The translations under genes were made by a program, and so were the position numbers. 44,509 nt of DNA from Herbinix sp. (GTDB lineage Bacteria; Bacillota; Clostridia; Lachnospirales; Lachnospiraceae): assembly GCA_029238935.1 (NCBI GenBank), contig JAQZBN010000029.1, positions 1-44,509 on the forward strand, given 5' to 3'. How positions within the stretch are numbered: the first letter of the stretch is position 1; every line of letters starts with the position of its first letter. Shown here piece by piece: positions 32,596 to 40,645 of the stretch. The notes beneath the pieces are model-generated. The model ran no database searches. It saw only the letters and a program-made list of their open reading frames with translations, and had not been told where the DNA came from.

Positions 32596-33497
32596 TGGAT
32601 ATGATTACAGTTTCCCATGTTAAAAAACGCTTCGGATCCCATCAGATCATTGAGGATCTTAGTTTTAAGGTTCCGGAGCATACGATTTATGGGTTCATTG
32701 GAAAAAATGGATCTGGAAAAACCACTACAATGAAAATGATACTTGGTTTGTATTCTATTGATTCCGGAGAGATTTTAGTGAATGGTGAGCCAGTAATCTA
32801 TGGTCAAAACAAAACCAATCAATATATTGGATATCTTCCTGATGTACCGGAATTTTATAATTATATGACACCAAAGGAGTATCTGCACCTATGCGGTGAA
32901 ATTACCGGAATTCCGAGCGATAAATTGAATAAACAAATTCCTGAATATCTGGAATTAGTGGGTCTTGATAAAGCAAACAAACGGATCCAAGGATTTTCAC
33001 GAGGTATGAAACAACGTTTGGGAATCGCACAAGCGATTTTAAACCATCCGAAATTATTGATCTGTGATGAACCAACTTCAGCCTTAGATCCCATCGGAAG
33101 AAAAGAGATATTAGATATTTTATTTGCATTAAAGGAGCGTACTACGATTATCTTTTCTACCCATATCTTATCCGACGTTGAACGTATCTGTAATGAAATT
33201 GGCCTTCTACATAATGGTTCGATTGCATTGCAGGGAACAATGGAAGAAGTTCGCGGTATGGGGCAAAAAGATGGTTTTGAAGTAGAGTTTTACCATACGG
33301 AGGATGCTGATAGGTTTATCAATCATATGACAGGAGCAGAACGTATTGGAGGGACTCATCTGCTTTATCCTGGGAAAAGCGATGGTGACATGATGGAAGC
33401 AATGCACCTTTTACTGGAACAAAAGCTGTGTCCCAGACGGATTGAAATGTGTGAACCCTCACTAGAAGCCTTGTTTATGGAGGTGGTCAGGAAATGA
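32595..33497 (+). CDS. ABC transporter ATP-binding protein, YxlF-like
   Basis: This 300-residue exporter ATPase has Walker A FIGKNGSGKTT, Q-loop IGYLPDVPEFYNYM, signature FSRGMKQRLG, Walker B LLICDEPTSALDP and switch FSTHILSD. The start at 32595 overlaps the YxlE-like stop, with AGAGGATG eight bases upstream. Longer frames to 32517 run through the small gene and are not used. It overlaps the permease gene by 4 bases (ATGA). With the small protein and permease it forms a YxlEFG-like exporter, probably for an envelope-active compound. The substrate is unknown. Confidence 0.94.
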   Translation: MDMITVSHVKKRFGSHQIIEDLSFKVPEHTIYGFIGKNGSGKTTTMKMILGLYSIDSGEILVNGEPVIYGQNKTNQYIGYLPDVPEFYNYMTPKEYLHLCGEITGIPSDKLNKQIPEYLELVGLDKANKRIQGFSRGMKQRLGIAQAILNHPKLLICDEPTSALDPIGRKEILDILFALKERTTIIFSTHILSDVERICNEIGLLHNGSIALQGTMEEVRGMGQKDGFEVEFYHTEDADRFINHMTGAERIGGTHLLYPGKSDGDMMEAMHLLLEQKLCPRRIEMCEPSLEALFMEVVRK

Positions 33498-34264
33498 AAC
33501 AGCTGATTGCATTTACAAAAAAAGAATGGCTAGAGAACATTCGTACCGGAAAGCTTCTAATCATGATTATAATTTTCACAATATTTGGTATCATGAATCC
33601 AGCTATTGCGAAAATGACCCCATGGATCTACGATATGTTATCGGAACAAATGGCAGAGCAAGGAATTATGATAAATGAAATGACCGTGGATGCTATGACC
33701 TCATGGATGCAATATTATAAAAATATATCCATGGGACTTATTGTACTGGTCGTAATGTTTTGCGGTATTCTAGCAAATGAATTCCAAAAAGGAACACTGA
33801 TTAATATCTTAACAAAAGGCCTGTCCAGGTGGAAAGTAATTACAGCCAAAAGTATCATCTCTGTCTTTATTTGGACACTATGCTATTGGTTAGCTTATGG
33901 AATAACCTATGGTTATAATGCTTACTTTTGGGATAATAGTATTGCAAGGCATTTGTTCGTTTCTGCCTTTTTCATCTATCTAGTCGGGATATGGTTACTC
34001 TCACTCCTTTTTGTTAGCTCTGTCTTTTTTGAAACCAGTTCGGGAGTGCTTTTATTTACAGGAGCTATCTTTGCCATTATCTATATTGCTAGTATGATAC
34101 CTACGATCTCCGATTATCTTCCAACAAAATTACTTAGCTCCGGTGACCTACTGACGAATGCTTCCGAACCGTCAGATTATATCAAATCCTTCATTGTCAC
34201 TTTGGTATGCCTAATACTATGCTACACTATTACAATTATTAATTTTAATAAAAAGAGAATTTAA
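33494..34264 (+). CDS. ABC-2 type permease, YxlG-like
   Basis: This 256-residue membrane protein has about six helices and the ABC-2 pattern: N-terminal cytoplasmic KKEWLENIRTGKLL, TM1, an extracytoplasmic loop of ~45 residues, and TM2 followed by ANEFQKGTLINILTKGLSRWK. The last five helices end TLVCLILCYTITII. It overlaps the ATPase gene by four bases and is followed by an intrinsic terminator at 34281, closing the XRE operon. The size and context match YxlG of Bacillus subtilis. Confidence 0.9.
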   Translation: MKQLIAFTKKEWLENIRTGKLLIMIIIFTIFGIMNPAIAKMTPWIYDMLSEQMAEQGIMINEMTVDAMTSWMQYYKNISMGLIVLVVMFCGILANEFQKGTLINILTKGLSRWKVITAKSIISVFIWTLCYWLAYGITYGYNAYFWDNSIARHLFVSAFFIYLVGIWLLSLLFVSSVFFETSSGVLLFTGAIFAIIYIASMIPTISDYLPTKLLSSGDLLTNASEPSDYIKSFIVTLVCLILCYTITIINFNKKRI

Positions 34265-34280
34265 TATTTCGTTTGTTACT

Positions 34281-34324
34281 TCCCTTAATTTTACCGAAAA
34301 TCGAGTAGAGTTGAGGGATTTTTT
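34281..34324 (+). terminator. Intrinsic terminator of the XRE-ABC operon
   Basis: TCCCTTAA (34281-34288) pairs with TTGAGGGA (34311-34318), including one G-U pair, followed by six Ts. It lies 17 bases after the permease stop. Confidence 0.85.
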
Positions 34325-34339
34325 ATTGATTTAATCACC

Positions 34340-35176
34340 CTAGTTTGGTTTATGCAGCGTTATGATCACAATCTCGGGTCGGTTAAATATACGAACAGGA
34401 ATAATACTATTTCCCAGTCCTCTACTTACGATCATTGTCGTATTTTTGTCAATATAAGTTCCAGAAGTATATTTCGGAAATAATCCTTGATCCGGTGCTA
34501 CAAGTCCACCGATCAACGGTAATCTCATTTGTCCTCCATGGGCATGTCCAGATAATACTAGGTCTACTTTCGCTTCACTATAATGATTGATGTTTTGTGG
34601 TTCATGTGCTAATAAAATCTGCAAACGATCCGAGTCTATATCAGAACACAACGATTTTAAAGTGTTATCTAAGAGGTTAGAATCACTCAAACCGATTAAA
34701 TAAAATCCAAATTCATTGTTAAACTCTATATTACTAACCTTATTATCTAATATAACAACACCATACTGCTCCATACCTTGCATAAGTTTATCCCAATCAT
34801 TTGAACTTAACCAAAATTCATGATTTCCTGTAACATAATATACAGGAGCGATCTCAATAGCACCTTTTACAAATTCCAAAGCTGCATCTACATTGGTTTT
34901 TTTGCTGTCAACGAGATCTCCGGTGATAACAATGATATTAGGTTTTTCATTCTTTAATTTATTAAGTAATATTTTATGATCCTTCCCAAAGACTTTGTTA
35001 TGTAAATCAGATACTTGCGCTATCTTAAACCCTTCCATAGCATCACTCATTTTTGCAGTTTCATAAACATATTCCGATATGATAATATCGTTGTTTTGCC
35101 AGATACAAAAGATACTTATGATGAACCCCAATAGAACGATCATCCTAGTCACTTTACTATACTTAATGTTTTTCAT
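34340..35176 (-). CDS. Membrane-anchored metallophosphoesterase, YkuE/YaeI-like
   Basis: This 278-residue calcineurin-like phosphoesterase has one N-terminal membrane helix (about residues 10-27). The two-metal site is intact: AQVSDLHNKVFG, ITGDLVDS, VTGNHEFW, LLAHEP and LSGHAHGGQMRLP. The layout resembles YkuE/YaeI (LpxH-superfamily relatives that act on membrane-linked phosphates such as UDP-lipids). The 3' end faces the terminator of the ABC operon. ATG 35176 is preceded by AAGGAGG. The exact substrate is not known. Confidence 0.9.
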   Translation of the reverse strand: MKNIKYSKVTRMIVLLGFIISIFCIWQNNDIIISEYVYETAKMSDAMEGFKIAQVSDLHNKVFGKDHKILLNKLKNEKPNIIVITGDLVDSKKTNVDAALEFVKGAIEIAPVYYVTGNHEFWLSSNDWDKLMQGMEQYGVVILDNKVSNIEFNNEFGFYLIGLSDSNLLDNTLKSLCSDIDSDRLQILLAHEPQNINHYSEAKVDLVLSGHAHGGQMRLPLIGGLVAPDQGLFPKYTSGTYIDKNTTMIVSRGLGNSIIPVRIFNRPEIVIITLHKPN

Positions 35177-35205
35177 AATTCCTCCTTAGAATAAAACTAT
35201 CTTTA

Positions 35206-35235
35206 TTTACATAATTATTCAAAAATCATTATAGT
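35206..35235 (+). promoter_or_regulatory. Possible sigma-A promoter upstream of a leader terminator
   Basis: TTTACA, 18 bases, TATAGT. It would start a transcript reading into the repeat-terminator at 35277-35339 and on to the diguanylate cyclase gene. The surroundings are AT-rich, so chance is possible. Confidence 0.4.
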
Positions 35236-35276
35236 TTTCATATATGCAATGATCTGAATGAGAGTCCATTCCACGA

Positions 35277-35339
35277 AACTATTACTGACTATAATTGAAC
35301 TATTACTGATTATTCCTATTGAAATAGTTCAGATTTTTT
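35277..35339 (+). terminator. Leader terminator overlapping a 21-bp-period direct repeat
   Basis: A 16-base unit beginning AACTATTACTGA occurs at 35277 and 35298 with one mismatch. GAACTATT of the second unit (35297-35304) pairs with AATAGTTC (35323-35330), followed by six Ts. No plus-strand gene lies upstream, so this would be a leader or small-RNA terminator ahead of the diguanylate cyclase gene. Confidence 0.5.
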
Positions 35340-35607
35340 AGCTCTACATTTCCCGTCATGTTTCATATTTAGATTGTTTTTTCTGGATATTTACGATGTC
35401 ATGTCGTAAAGTTATTAATAAGTTCTATTGCCATTATTTGTATGATATGGTAAGTTATATTATGGTGAAATTAGCATATCAAATCAATTCAATCTCCGAG
35501 TGTTTCTATTAGTTTACCAAAAATTAACTCGATCGAATATAGGACAAGAATAAAACATATAAGAACATATGAAATTATATAAGTTGATAAAGAGGAAGTG
35601 CATATAT
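35340..35607. other. AT-rich leader of the diguanylate cyclase gene
   Basis: About 270 bases without a gene. No c-di-GMP riboswitch core is recognisable. AAGAGGAAG lies shortly before the chosen start. Confidence 0.3.
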
Positions 35608-36750
35608 ATGAGCTTAATGGGTAACACGATTATTAACATATATTCTATTATGTTATTAATAATTATCTTTTTTCAATCAATAAAGCAACATGAGAAAGAT
35701 TCGTTTCAATATCGAATTTTTATGTCTATGATAGCGATGGTTATTGTATTATTAATCATGGATATATTTAGCCGATTTGATGGTAAGCCTGATACTTTTT
35801 ATTATGCTATAAACCGTTTTGGTAATTTTATGATTTTCTCCTTAAATCTTGTTATGCCCTCCTTATGGTTCTTGTATGTTTATAATCAAGTATATCACGA
35901 AGAAAGTAAAATGAAACGTGTATTCTTTTATTTCATTGCTCTTAATTGTATTAATGTAATTATGGTAGCTTTATCACAACTGTGGGGTTGGTTCTACTAT
36001 TTCGATTCTAATAATATTTACCACAGAGGACCACTCTATTGCATTCCGGTTATTATAACAGGTTCTTTACTAATCTACATTTATTACTTTATTATAAAAA
36101 ACAGAAAAAGAATTGATAAGAATCACTATATTGCTTTGGCTTATTTCTTAGCACCACCGTGCATTGGGATTATTTTTCAGATTATATTTTATGGTATATC
36201 TTTAATACTAAACTGCCTTGTATTATCTTTACTTATCGTGTATTTGAATATACAAAATCATAATATGTATACTGACTATCTTACAGGTGTGTATAATCGG
36301 AAAAAGCTTGACCAGTATTTAAAGAGCAGAATTGAGGCAAGCACTGAGGATAAGACTTTTTCTGCGATTATGATTGACTTGAATAATTTTAAAAAGATTA
36401 ACGATACCTGGGGGCACGATGAAGGTGACAAAGCACTGAGGATGGCTACAACGCTTTTAGGTAGTTGTCTCAGAGAAGATGATTTTATTGCTCGTTTTGG
36501 CGGAGATGAGTTCTGTATTATATTAGATGTGATTAGCCAAGAAAGATTAGATGAGATAGTGCAAAGAATAAATCATACGTTTGAGAATTACAATGCGACT
36601 TGTAATCAGCCGTATACTCTTAGCTATAGTATTGGTTATGCTTTGTATGACTACCATTCAAAAATGAAGATGGAAGAATTTCAGAAACAGCTTGATATGC
36701 TCTTGTATGACGATAAACAATGTAAAAATCTAAGTCTGGCCAGTAGTTAG
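35608..36750 (+). CDS. Membrane diguanylate cyclase (GGDEF)
   Basis: This 380-residue enzyme makes the second messenger c-di-GMP from two GTP. The N-terminal ~210 residues contain about six membrane helices of the 7TM-like sensor type. The GGDEF domain starts near DYLTGVYNRKKLD. The active-site loop GGDEF is at residues 298-302 and is intact. An inhibitory-site RxxD (REDD, 289-292) lies exactly five residues before it, so product feedback is expected. It ends LDMLLYDDK, the usual C-terminal motif. The ATG at 35608 has GAGG 13 bases upstream; an ATG at 35569 has no ribosome site. A hairpin terminator follows at 36791. Confidence 0.92.
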   Translation: MSLMGNTIINIYSIMLLIIIFFQSIKQHEKDSFQYRIFMSMIAMVIVLLIMDIFSRFDGKPDTFYYAINRFGNFMIFSLNLVMPSLWFLYVYNQVYHEESKMKRVFFYFIALNCINVIMVALSQLWGWFYYFDSNNIYHRGPLYCIPVIITGSLLIYIYYFIIKNRKRIDKNHYIALAYFLAPPCIGIIFQIIFYGISLILNCLVLSLLIVYLNIQNHNMYTDYLTGVYNRKKLDQYLKSRIEASTEDKTFSAIMIDLNNFKKINDTWGHDEGDKALRMATTLLGSCLREDDFIARFGGDEFCIILDVISQERLDEIVQRINHTFENYNATCNQPYTLSYSIGYALYDYHSKMKMEEFQKQLDMLLYDDKQCKNLSLASS

Positions 36751-36790
36751 GAGTTTACTATCCTCCGATTGTATTTGCTCATATCATCAA

Positions 36791-36837
36791 ACAGGACAGT
36801 CTGTATGGCAATACACCTTTACAGCTGTCCTGTCTTT
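36791..36837 (+). terminator. Bidirectional intrinsic terminator between cyclase and transducer genes
   Basis: ACAGGACAG (36791-36799) pairs with CTGTCCTGT (36825-36833), with an inner CTGTA/TACAG stem. The plus-strand tail CTTTATT is T-rich. It separates converging genes. Confidence 0.8.
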
Positions 36838-36845
36838 ATTAGATA

Positions 36846-37841
36846 TTATTCTTCGATCATATCAACCGTTAAGTTATCGATCTGTTGTAAAAAGTCAGTA
36901 ATATTACAAATGATCGTGGATCTTTGACTCATCCGTAGGTTTAAGTTATCTAGCTTATTACCAACAGAATCTACTATCTCTGCAACTGACCCAACCCCAG
37001 TGGCTGCACCTTTTATCTCTGAACTTGTCTGTTCAATTCCTGTAACTATTTGATTGCTGAATTCTTTTACTTCATTCGTACAATCGGATACCTGTTTGAA
37101 ATCTTTTTGAACATTTAACGCATATTCAAAGTTTTCTTGAATTGTAGATTTTGTAATTTTTATCTCATCGCTTAACTCATTTATACTTTCAAATAAATTC
37201 TTTATGCTATCATCAATTCCATGAACTAATTTTGTAGTGGTAGCTGATAATTTTCTTATTTCTTCTGCCACTACCGCAAATCCTCTGCCTGCTTCTCCGG
37301 CTCTTGCTGCTTCAATTGATGCATTCAGCGCTAGTAGATTTGTGCTTTTTGCAATTCCTGTAATACTGTTAGACATATCTTTTATATTTTTAAAATTATT
37401 TTCCAACGTATGAAATGAGTCAGTAAATAAATCAAGCTGAACGCATGTCCCATTTAATTTATCTGCTAAGGTACCCATCTTACTATCTGCTTGCATGATT
37501 GCAGCTTCGGAACGGGTCATAACACCGTTAATCTTATTAACATATTGACCGAAATCATTGAAATTTTCATTCAGACTGTTCATCATTTCTTGAATTCTGC
37601 CGATTTGCGCATAGGTATATTGAATATCCTGTACTGATTTCGTTACTTTAACCTCTTCATCCATGAACTCATCAATTTTCTTTTCAATATGTAACACTCC
37701 GTAATTAATGTATTTAATATAATCCGTATTCTTAGGTTCTTTTTCCTCAGTCTTATCCTTCTGATCTTTGGATAAAGAAGTATCTTGATATGTATGAATA
37801 TCTTTGTCTTTTTTTAAATGAAAGAGATTAAATAATTTCAT
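36846..37841 (-). CDS. Soluble methyl-accepting chemotaxis-type transducer
   Basis: This 331-residue protein lacks membrane helices and has a charged N-terminal ~50 residues. A long helical signalling hairpin follows, with the conserved tip around [18 protein letters not shown] and [20 protein letters not shown]. Two coiled-coil arms surround the tip, so it should contact CheA/CheW. ATG 37841 has AGGTGGTGG just upstream; a GTG at 37853 is too close to it. It is 12 bases after the FIST-domain gene, so the FIST protein probably feeds a signal to it. No other chemotaxis gene is in the window. A FIST sensor plus a cytoplasmic transducer could control motility or another CheA output. Confidence 0.9.
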   Translation of the reverse strand: MKLFNLFHLKKDKDIHTYQDTSLSKDQKDKTEEKEPKNTDYIKYINYGVLHIEKKIDEFMDEEVKVTKSVQDIQYTYAQIGRIQEMMNSLNENFNDFGQYVNKINGVMTRSEAAIMQADSKMGTLADKLNGTCVQLDLFTDSFHTLENNFKNIKDMSNSITGIAKSTNLLALNASIEAARAGEAGRGFAVVAEEIRKLSATTTKLVHGIDDSIKNLFESINELSDEIKITKSTIQENFEYALNVQKDFKQVSDCTNEVKEFSNQIVTGIEQTSSEIKGAATGVGSVAEIVDSVGNKLDNLNLRMSQRSTIICNITDFLQQIDNLTVDMIEE

Positions 37842-37853
37842 ATTTTCCACCAC

Positions 37854-38954
37854 CTATTCAAATACAGCAAGAACCATTGTCTGGTTAAAATGTTGTTGAT
37901 TCAGCTGTTCCCCATATCCTGCAAATCCTATATAATTACCCATTGCGTTACTCATATTTTTCGCAAATTCATTCAAATATCCATCTTGTTCAAATAGAAT
38001 GGACCGAGCCAAACAGTTTATCATGATTGCCAGGGATGGGTGTGGAATATCTTTTTTTACTTTATTGATTGTTTCATTGATAACGGATCTATAATCATCC
38101 GGTTCTAAGAGGACCATTTTGGAGTTATTGTACACTCTAGCATGGTATGCCATTCCATTATTCTTTGTTACCATCTGATTCGCTGTAATGTACATTTCTC
38201 CTCCTATCATTCTTCCAAGAGGATAACCATCTAGATAATTCGGTAACTCATCCACCGTTGTATTAAGTGCCTCTGCTGTCACTTTTGCAGCTGGTTTATG
38301 GTCATACTCGTATACAATACGATTCTTAACATCTACTTTTGTAGCTGTAAAATAGTGATCCGTCGGCTTATAAATATTTTCTCTGTACAGCTTTATCCTG
38401 CCACCTAGATTCTTAATAAATACAAATACACAAGCATTTTCATATACTGTACCATTAAACGATACCATCGTCCTCTCTGCTTTTCCATAATCGCCAGCAG
38501 TACCGCCAAACAATGGAATATTTTTAGTGTCTAGAATTGAGTTGAATGTAGAAAGTACAAGTTCTTCGCATCCAATTAAACCAGTGGAGATCTCGAAACA
38601 AACGGTATTTGTCACATTACTAAATTTACTGATACAGTTCGATATTCGATCAACATATTTTACAGGATAACGGTTCACTTCTTCTAATACATCAGCATAG
38701 CATTCAATCCCATCTTCAATGCCCATGACAAGCAGAGAATCCTTATATGCCCCGTCTTTACAAAAGCCTGCAAAGGTGGTAGACCCTATGATAATACTTT
38801 CACTAAATCGTTCCTTTAGTAACACAGTATAGCTATCAAAATACTGGGTAGATGAAAAAAATAAAATCAATTTTGGAGATTGAAAACCTGCTACAGCTTC
38901 TGATACTGCTTCCTTCAAATCACTCCTTGAACTTTTCCCAATGTTATAATTCAT
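37854..38954 (-). CDS. FIST-domain sensory protein
   Basis: This 366-residue soluble protein has the FIST_N (about 25-215) and FIST_C (about 215-355) domains. Visible features are LILFFSSTQYFDSYTVLLKE, IIIGSTTFAGFCKDG, PLFGGTAGDYGKAERTMV and, near the C-terminus, LAIMINCLARSILF and GNYIGFAGYGEQLNQQHFNQTMVLAVF (each one stretch). FIST proteins are thought to bind small ligands such as amino acids and pass signals to kinases or chemotaxis proteins. Its stop nearly abuts the transducer gene. The start is supported by CTGGAGG upstream. A strong sigma-A promoter and a sigma-D-like motif lie 92-182 bases upstream. Confidence 0.9.
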   Translation of the reverse strand: MNYNIGKSSRSDLKEAVSEAVAGFQSPKLILFFSSTQYFDSYTVLLKERFSESIIIGSTTFAGFCKDGAYKDSLLVMGIEDGIECYADVLEEVNRYPVKYVDRISNCISKFSNVTNTVCFEISTGLIGCEELVLSTFNSILDTKNIPLFGGTAGDYGKAERTMVSFNGTVYENACVFVFIKNLGGRIKLYRENIYKPTDHYFTATKVDVKNRIVYEYDHKPAAKVTAEALNTTVDELPNYLDGYPLGRMIGGEMYITANQMVTKNNGMAYHARVYNNSKMVLLEPDDYRSVINETINKVKKDIPHPSLAIMINCLARSILFEQDGYLNEFAKNMSNAMGNYIGFAGYGEQLNQQHFNQTMVLAVFE

Positions 38955-39045
38955 GTTTCCTCCAGTCCACCTTATCTTATGTAGGTATGTAGCTTAAATA
39001 ATATTGTGTGAATTCTGCTTCTACCTGTTTCCTGCAACGTATTGA

Positions 39046-39070
39046 ATATCGTCAAGATAGAAAATATTTA
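39046..39070 (-). promoter_or_regulatory. Sigma-D/sigma-28-like motif before the FIST gene
   Basis: Minus strand: TAAA, 13 bases, GACGATAT. The second box differs at one position from the flagellar sigma consensus GCCGATAT; the spacing is one or two bases short. It would tie the FIST-transducer pair to motility gene expression. Confidence 0.4.
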
Positions 39071-39107
39071 ATTTTAGATTGTTATTTTTTTAACACTTTG
39101 TATAGTT

Positions 39108-39136
39108 ATTATATTAAATATAATAGAGAAAGTCAA
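39108..39136 (-). promoter_or_regulatory. Strong sigma-A promoter of the FIST-transducer operon
   Basis: Minus strand: TTGACT, 17 bases, TATAAT. The expected leader is about 145 bases and contains the sigma-D-like motif. Confidence 0.8.
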
Positions 39137-39236
39137 TCAATAGATAAAAAATGGCATTAATAAAAACTAATTCTAATTTGCATTCTTAAAAGTTATATGA
39201 TAAGGTATTCCTATTCCGTTGGATAATTATGTACAA

Positions 39237-39290
39237 ATTGTTTATGATATTAATGTAATTTTTAGCATAAAATGTGTTATCATAAACAAT
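39237..39290. promoter_or_regulatory. 13-bp perfect inverted repeat, operator-like, before the DUF1576-like gene
   Basis: ATTGTTTATGATA (39237-39249) and TATCATAAACAAT (39278-39290) are exact complements with a 28-base gap, so centre-to-centre spacing is about 41 bases (four turns). The right arm overlaps the -35 position of a promoter whose -10 is a perfect TATAAT at 39298-39303. The -35 itself is poor (TGTTAT), as for a regulated promoter. Confidence 0.65.
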
Positions 39291-39322
39291 AACTAACTAT
39301 AATCTATGATAGGAGATAGTCT

Positions 39323-40645
39323 ATGGCGAAGAAGAAAAAGTCGAACCATTCAAAGAATCCCCTTCCATTACCTTCCACTTTAATGAAAACACAATCCACT
39401 AAATTTAAATACTTCTTATTCTTAGTCCATTCTCTTATTTTCATCTTATTCGGTTTTATCATGGATACTCCTCGTGAAATAGCTCAAGGTTTATACCATA
39501 TTATTGTTGAACCAGATTTTTTGATCACCGATTATATCGTCATAGGAGGGATAGGTGCTGCATTTGTCAATGCCGGTTTATTGATGTTAATCACGTTGTT
39601 CCTATTGTATCTTCTAAAGGAAGATATTCAAGGAATAACAGTTGCAGCAATCTATCTCATGGGCGGTTTCGGGCTATTTGGTAAAAATATTTTTAATATA
39701 TGGTTAATTCTGATTGGAGTAATTTTATTTTCACTCATCCAGAAAGAACGGATAAATAAAAATATATATATTGCTTTTTTCGGTACCAGTCTTGCACCCA
39801 TCTTATCTGAGATATATTTTGGTCTGAATATCAGTCTGCCGGCAAAGATCCTTTTAGGATTTATTGTCGGTATTAGTATTGGCCTATTACTACCCCCTCT
39901 CTCTGCTCACCTATCATTTATACATAAGGGATACAATCTATATAATGTTGGATTTGCTGCCGGTATCCTTGGAACTATCATTGTTTCATTATTTCGCTCC
40001 TATGGTTTTATATCCTATAGTCAATTAATCTGGAGTAAGGGGAATAACCTCTTGTTTAGTATCTTTTTTGGATTACAATTTCTATCCATGATACTGATTG
40101 GATTTTTCCTTGACGCTAGAAGATTATCTGGAGTTAGACGTATATTTTCTTATTCCGGAGTGGCAGGAAGTAATTATATAGAATCAGAGAGTTTCGGTTC
40201 TTCTCTCATGAATATGGGGTTAAACGGACTATTAGCCATGGGGTACATTTTAATTATCAACGGTGATCTTAACGGACCAACGCTTGGTGGTATACTAACC
40301 ATCATGAGTTTTGGTGCTTGTGGAAAGCATCTTAAGAATATCATACCTCTTTTTGTAGGGGTAGCTCTTGGTAGTTTAACGAAGATTTGGTATATCAATG
40401 ACCCGCATATCCAGCTAGCTGCTCTGTTTGGAACAGGCCTAGCTCCGATTGCAGGTCATTATGGGTGGTTTTATGGTATAATAGCCGGTTTTATTAACTC
40501 CTCCGTCGTATTAAATTCCGGAATTTTGCACGGAGGGATGAATTTATATAATACTGGATTTTCTGCAGGAATTACGGCAGCCGTGATGATTCCTGTTCTT
40601 GAAATAATAAAAAAGAGAAATAAAAAAACTGATCTCGTACCTTAA
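39323..40645 (+). CDS. DUF1576-like polytopic membrane protein
   Basis: This 440-residue protein has about twelve predicted membrane helices in two similar halves. The repeated motif is HKGYNLYNVGFAAGILGTII near residue 210 and HGGMNLYNTGFSAGITAAVM near residue 405, indicating an internal duplication. I recognise the DUF1576 pattern known from Firmicutes; its function is unknown, though the fold suggests a transporter or channel. GGAG lies 7 bases before the ATG. Its stop codon TAA overlaps that of the converging AraC-RSH gene (shared TTAA at 40642-40645). A perfect 13-bp inverted repeat overlaps its promoter. Confidence 0.8.
   Translation: MAKKKKSNHSKNPLPLPSTLMKTQSTKFKYFLFLVHSLIFILFGFIMDTPREIAQGLYHIIVEPDFLITDYIVIGGIGAAFVNAGLLMLITLFLLYLLKEDIQGITVAAIYLMGGFGLFGKNIFNIWLILIGVILFSLIQKERINKNIYIAFFGTSLAPILSEIYFGLNISLPAKILLGFIVGISIGLLLPPLSAHLSFIHKGYNLYNVGFAAGILGTIIVSLFRSYGFISYSQLIWSKGNNLLFSIFFGLQFLSMILIGFFLDARRLSGVRRIFSYSGVAGSNYIESESFGSSLMNMGLNGLLAMGYILIINGDLNGPTLGGILTIMSFGACGKHLKNIIPLFVGVALGSLTKIWYINDPHIQLAALFGTGLAPIAGHYGWFYGIIAGFINSSVVLNSGILHGGMNLYNTGFSAGITAAVMIPVLEIIKKRNKKTDLVP

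Noticed and set aside
35340..35607. c-di-GMP riboswitch ahead of the diguanylate cyclase
   Set aside because: I could not find the conserved GEMM core or its two paired helices.
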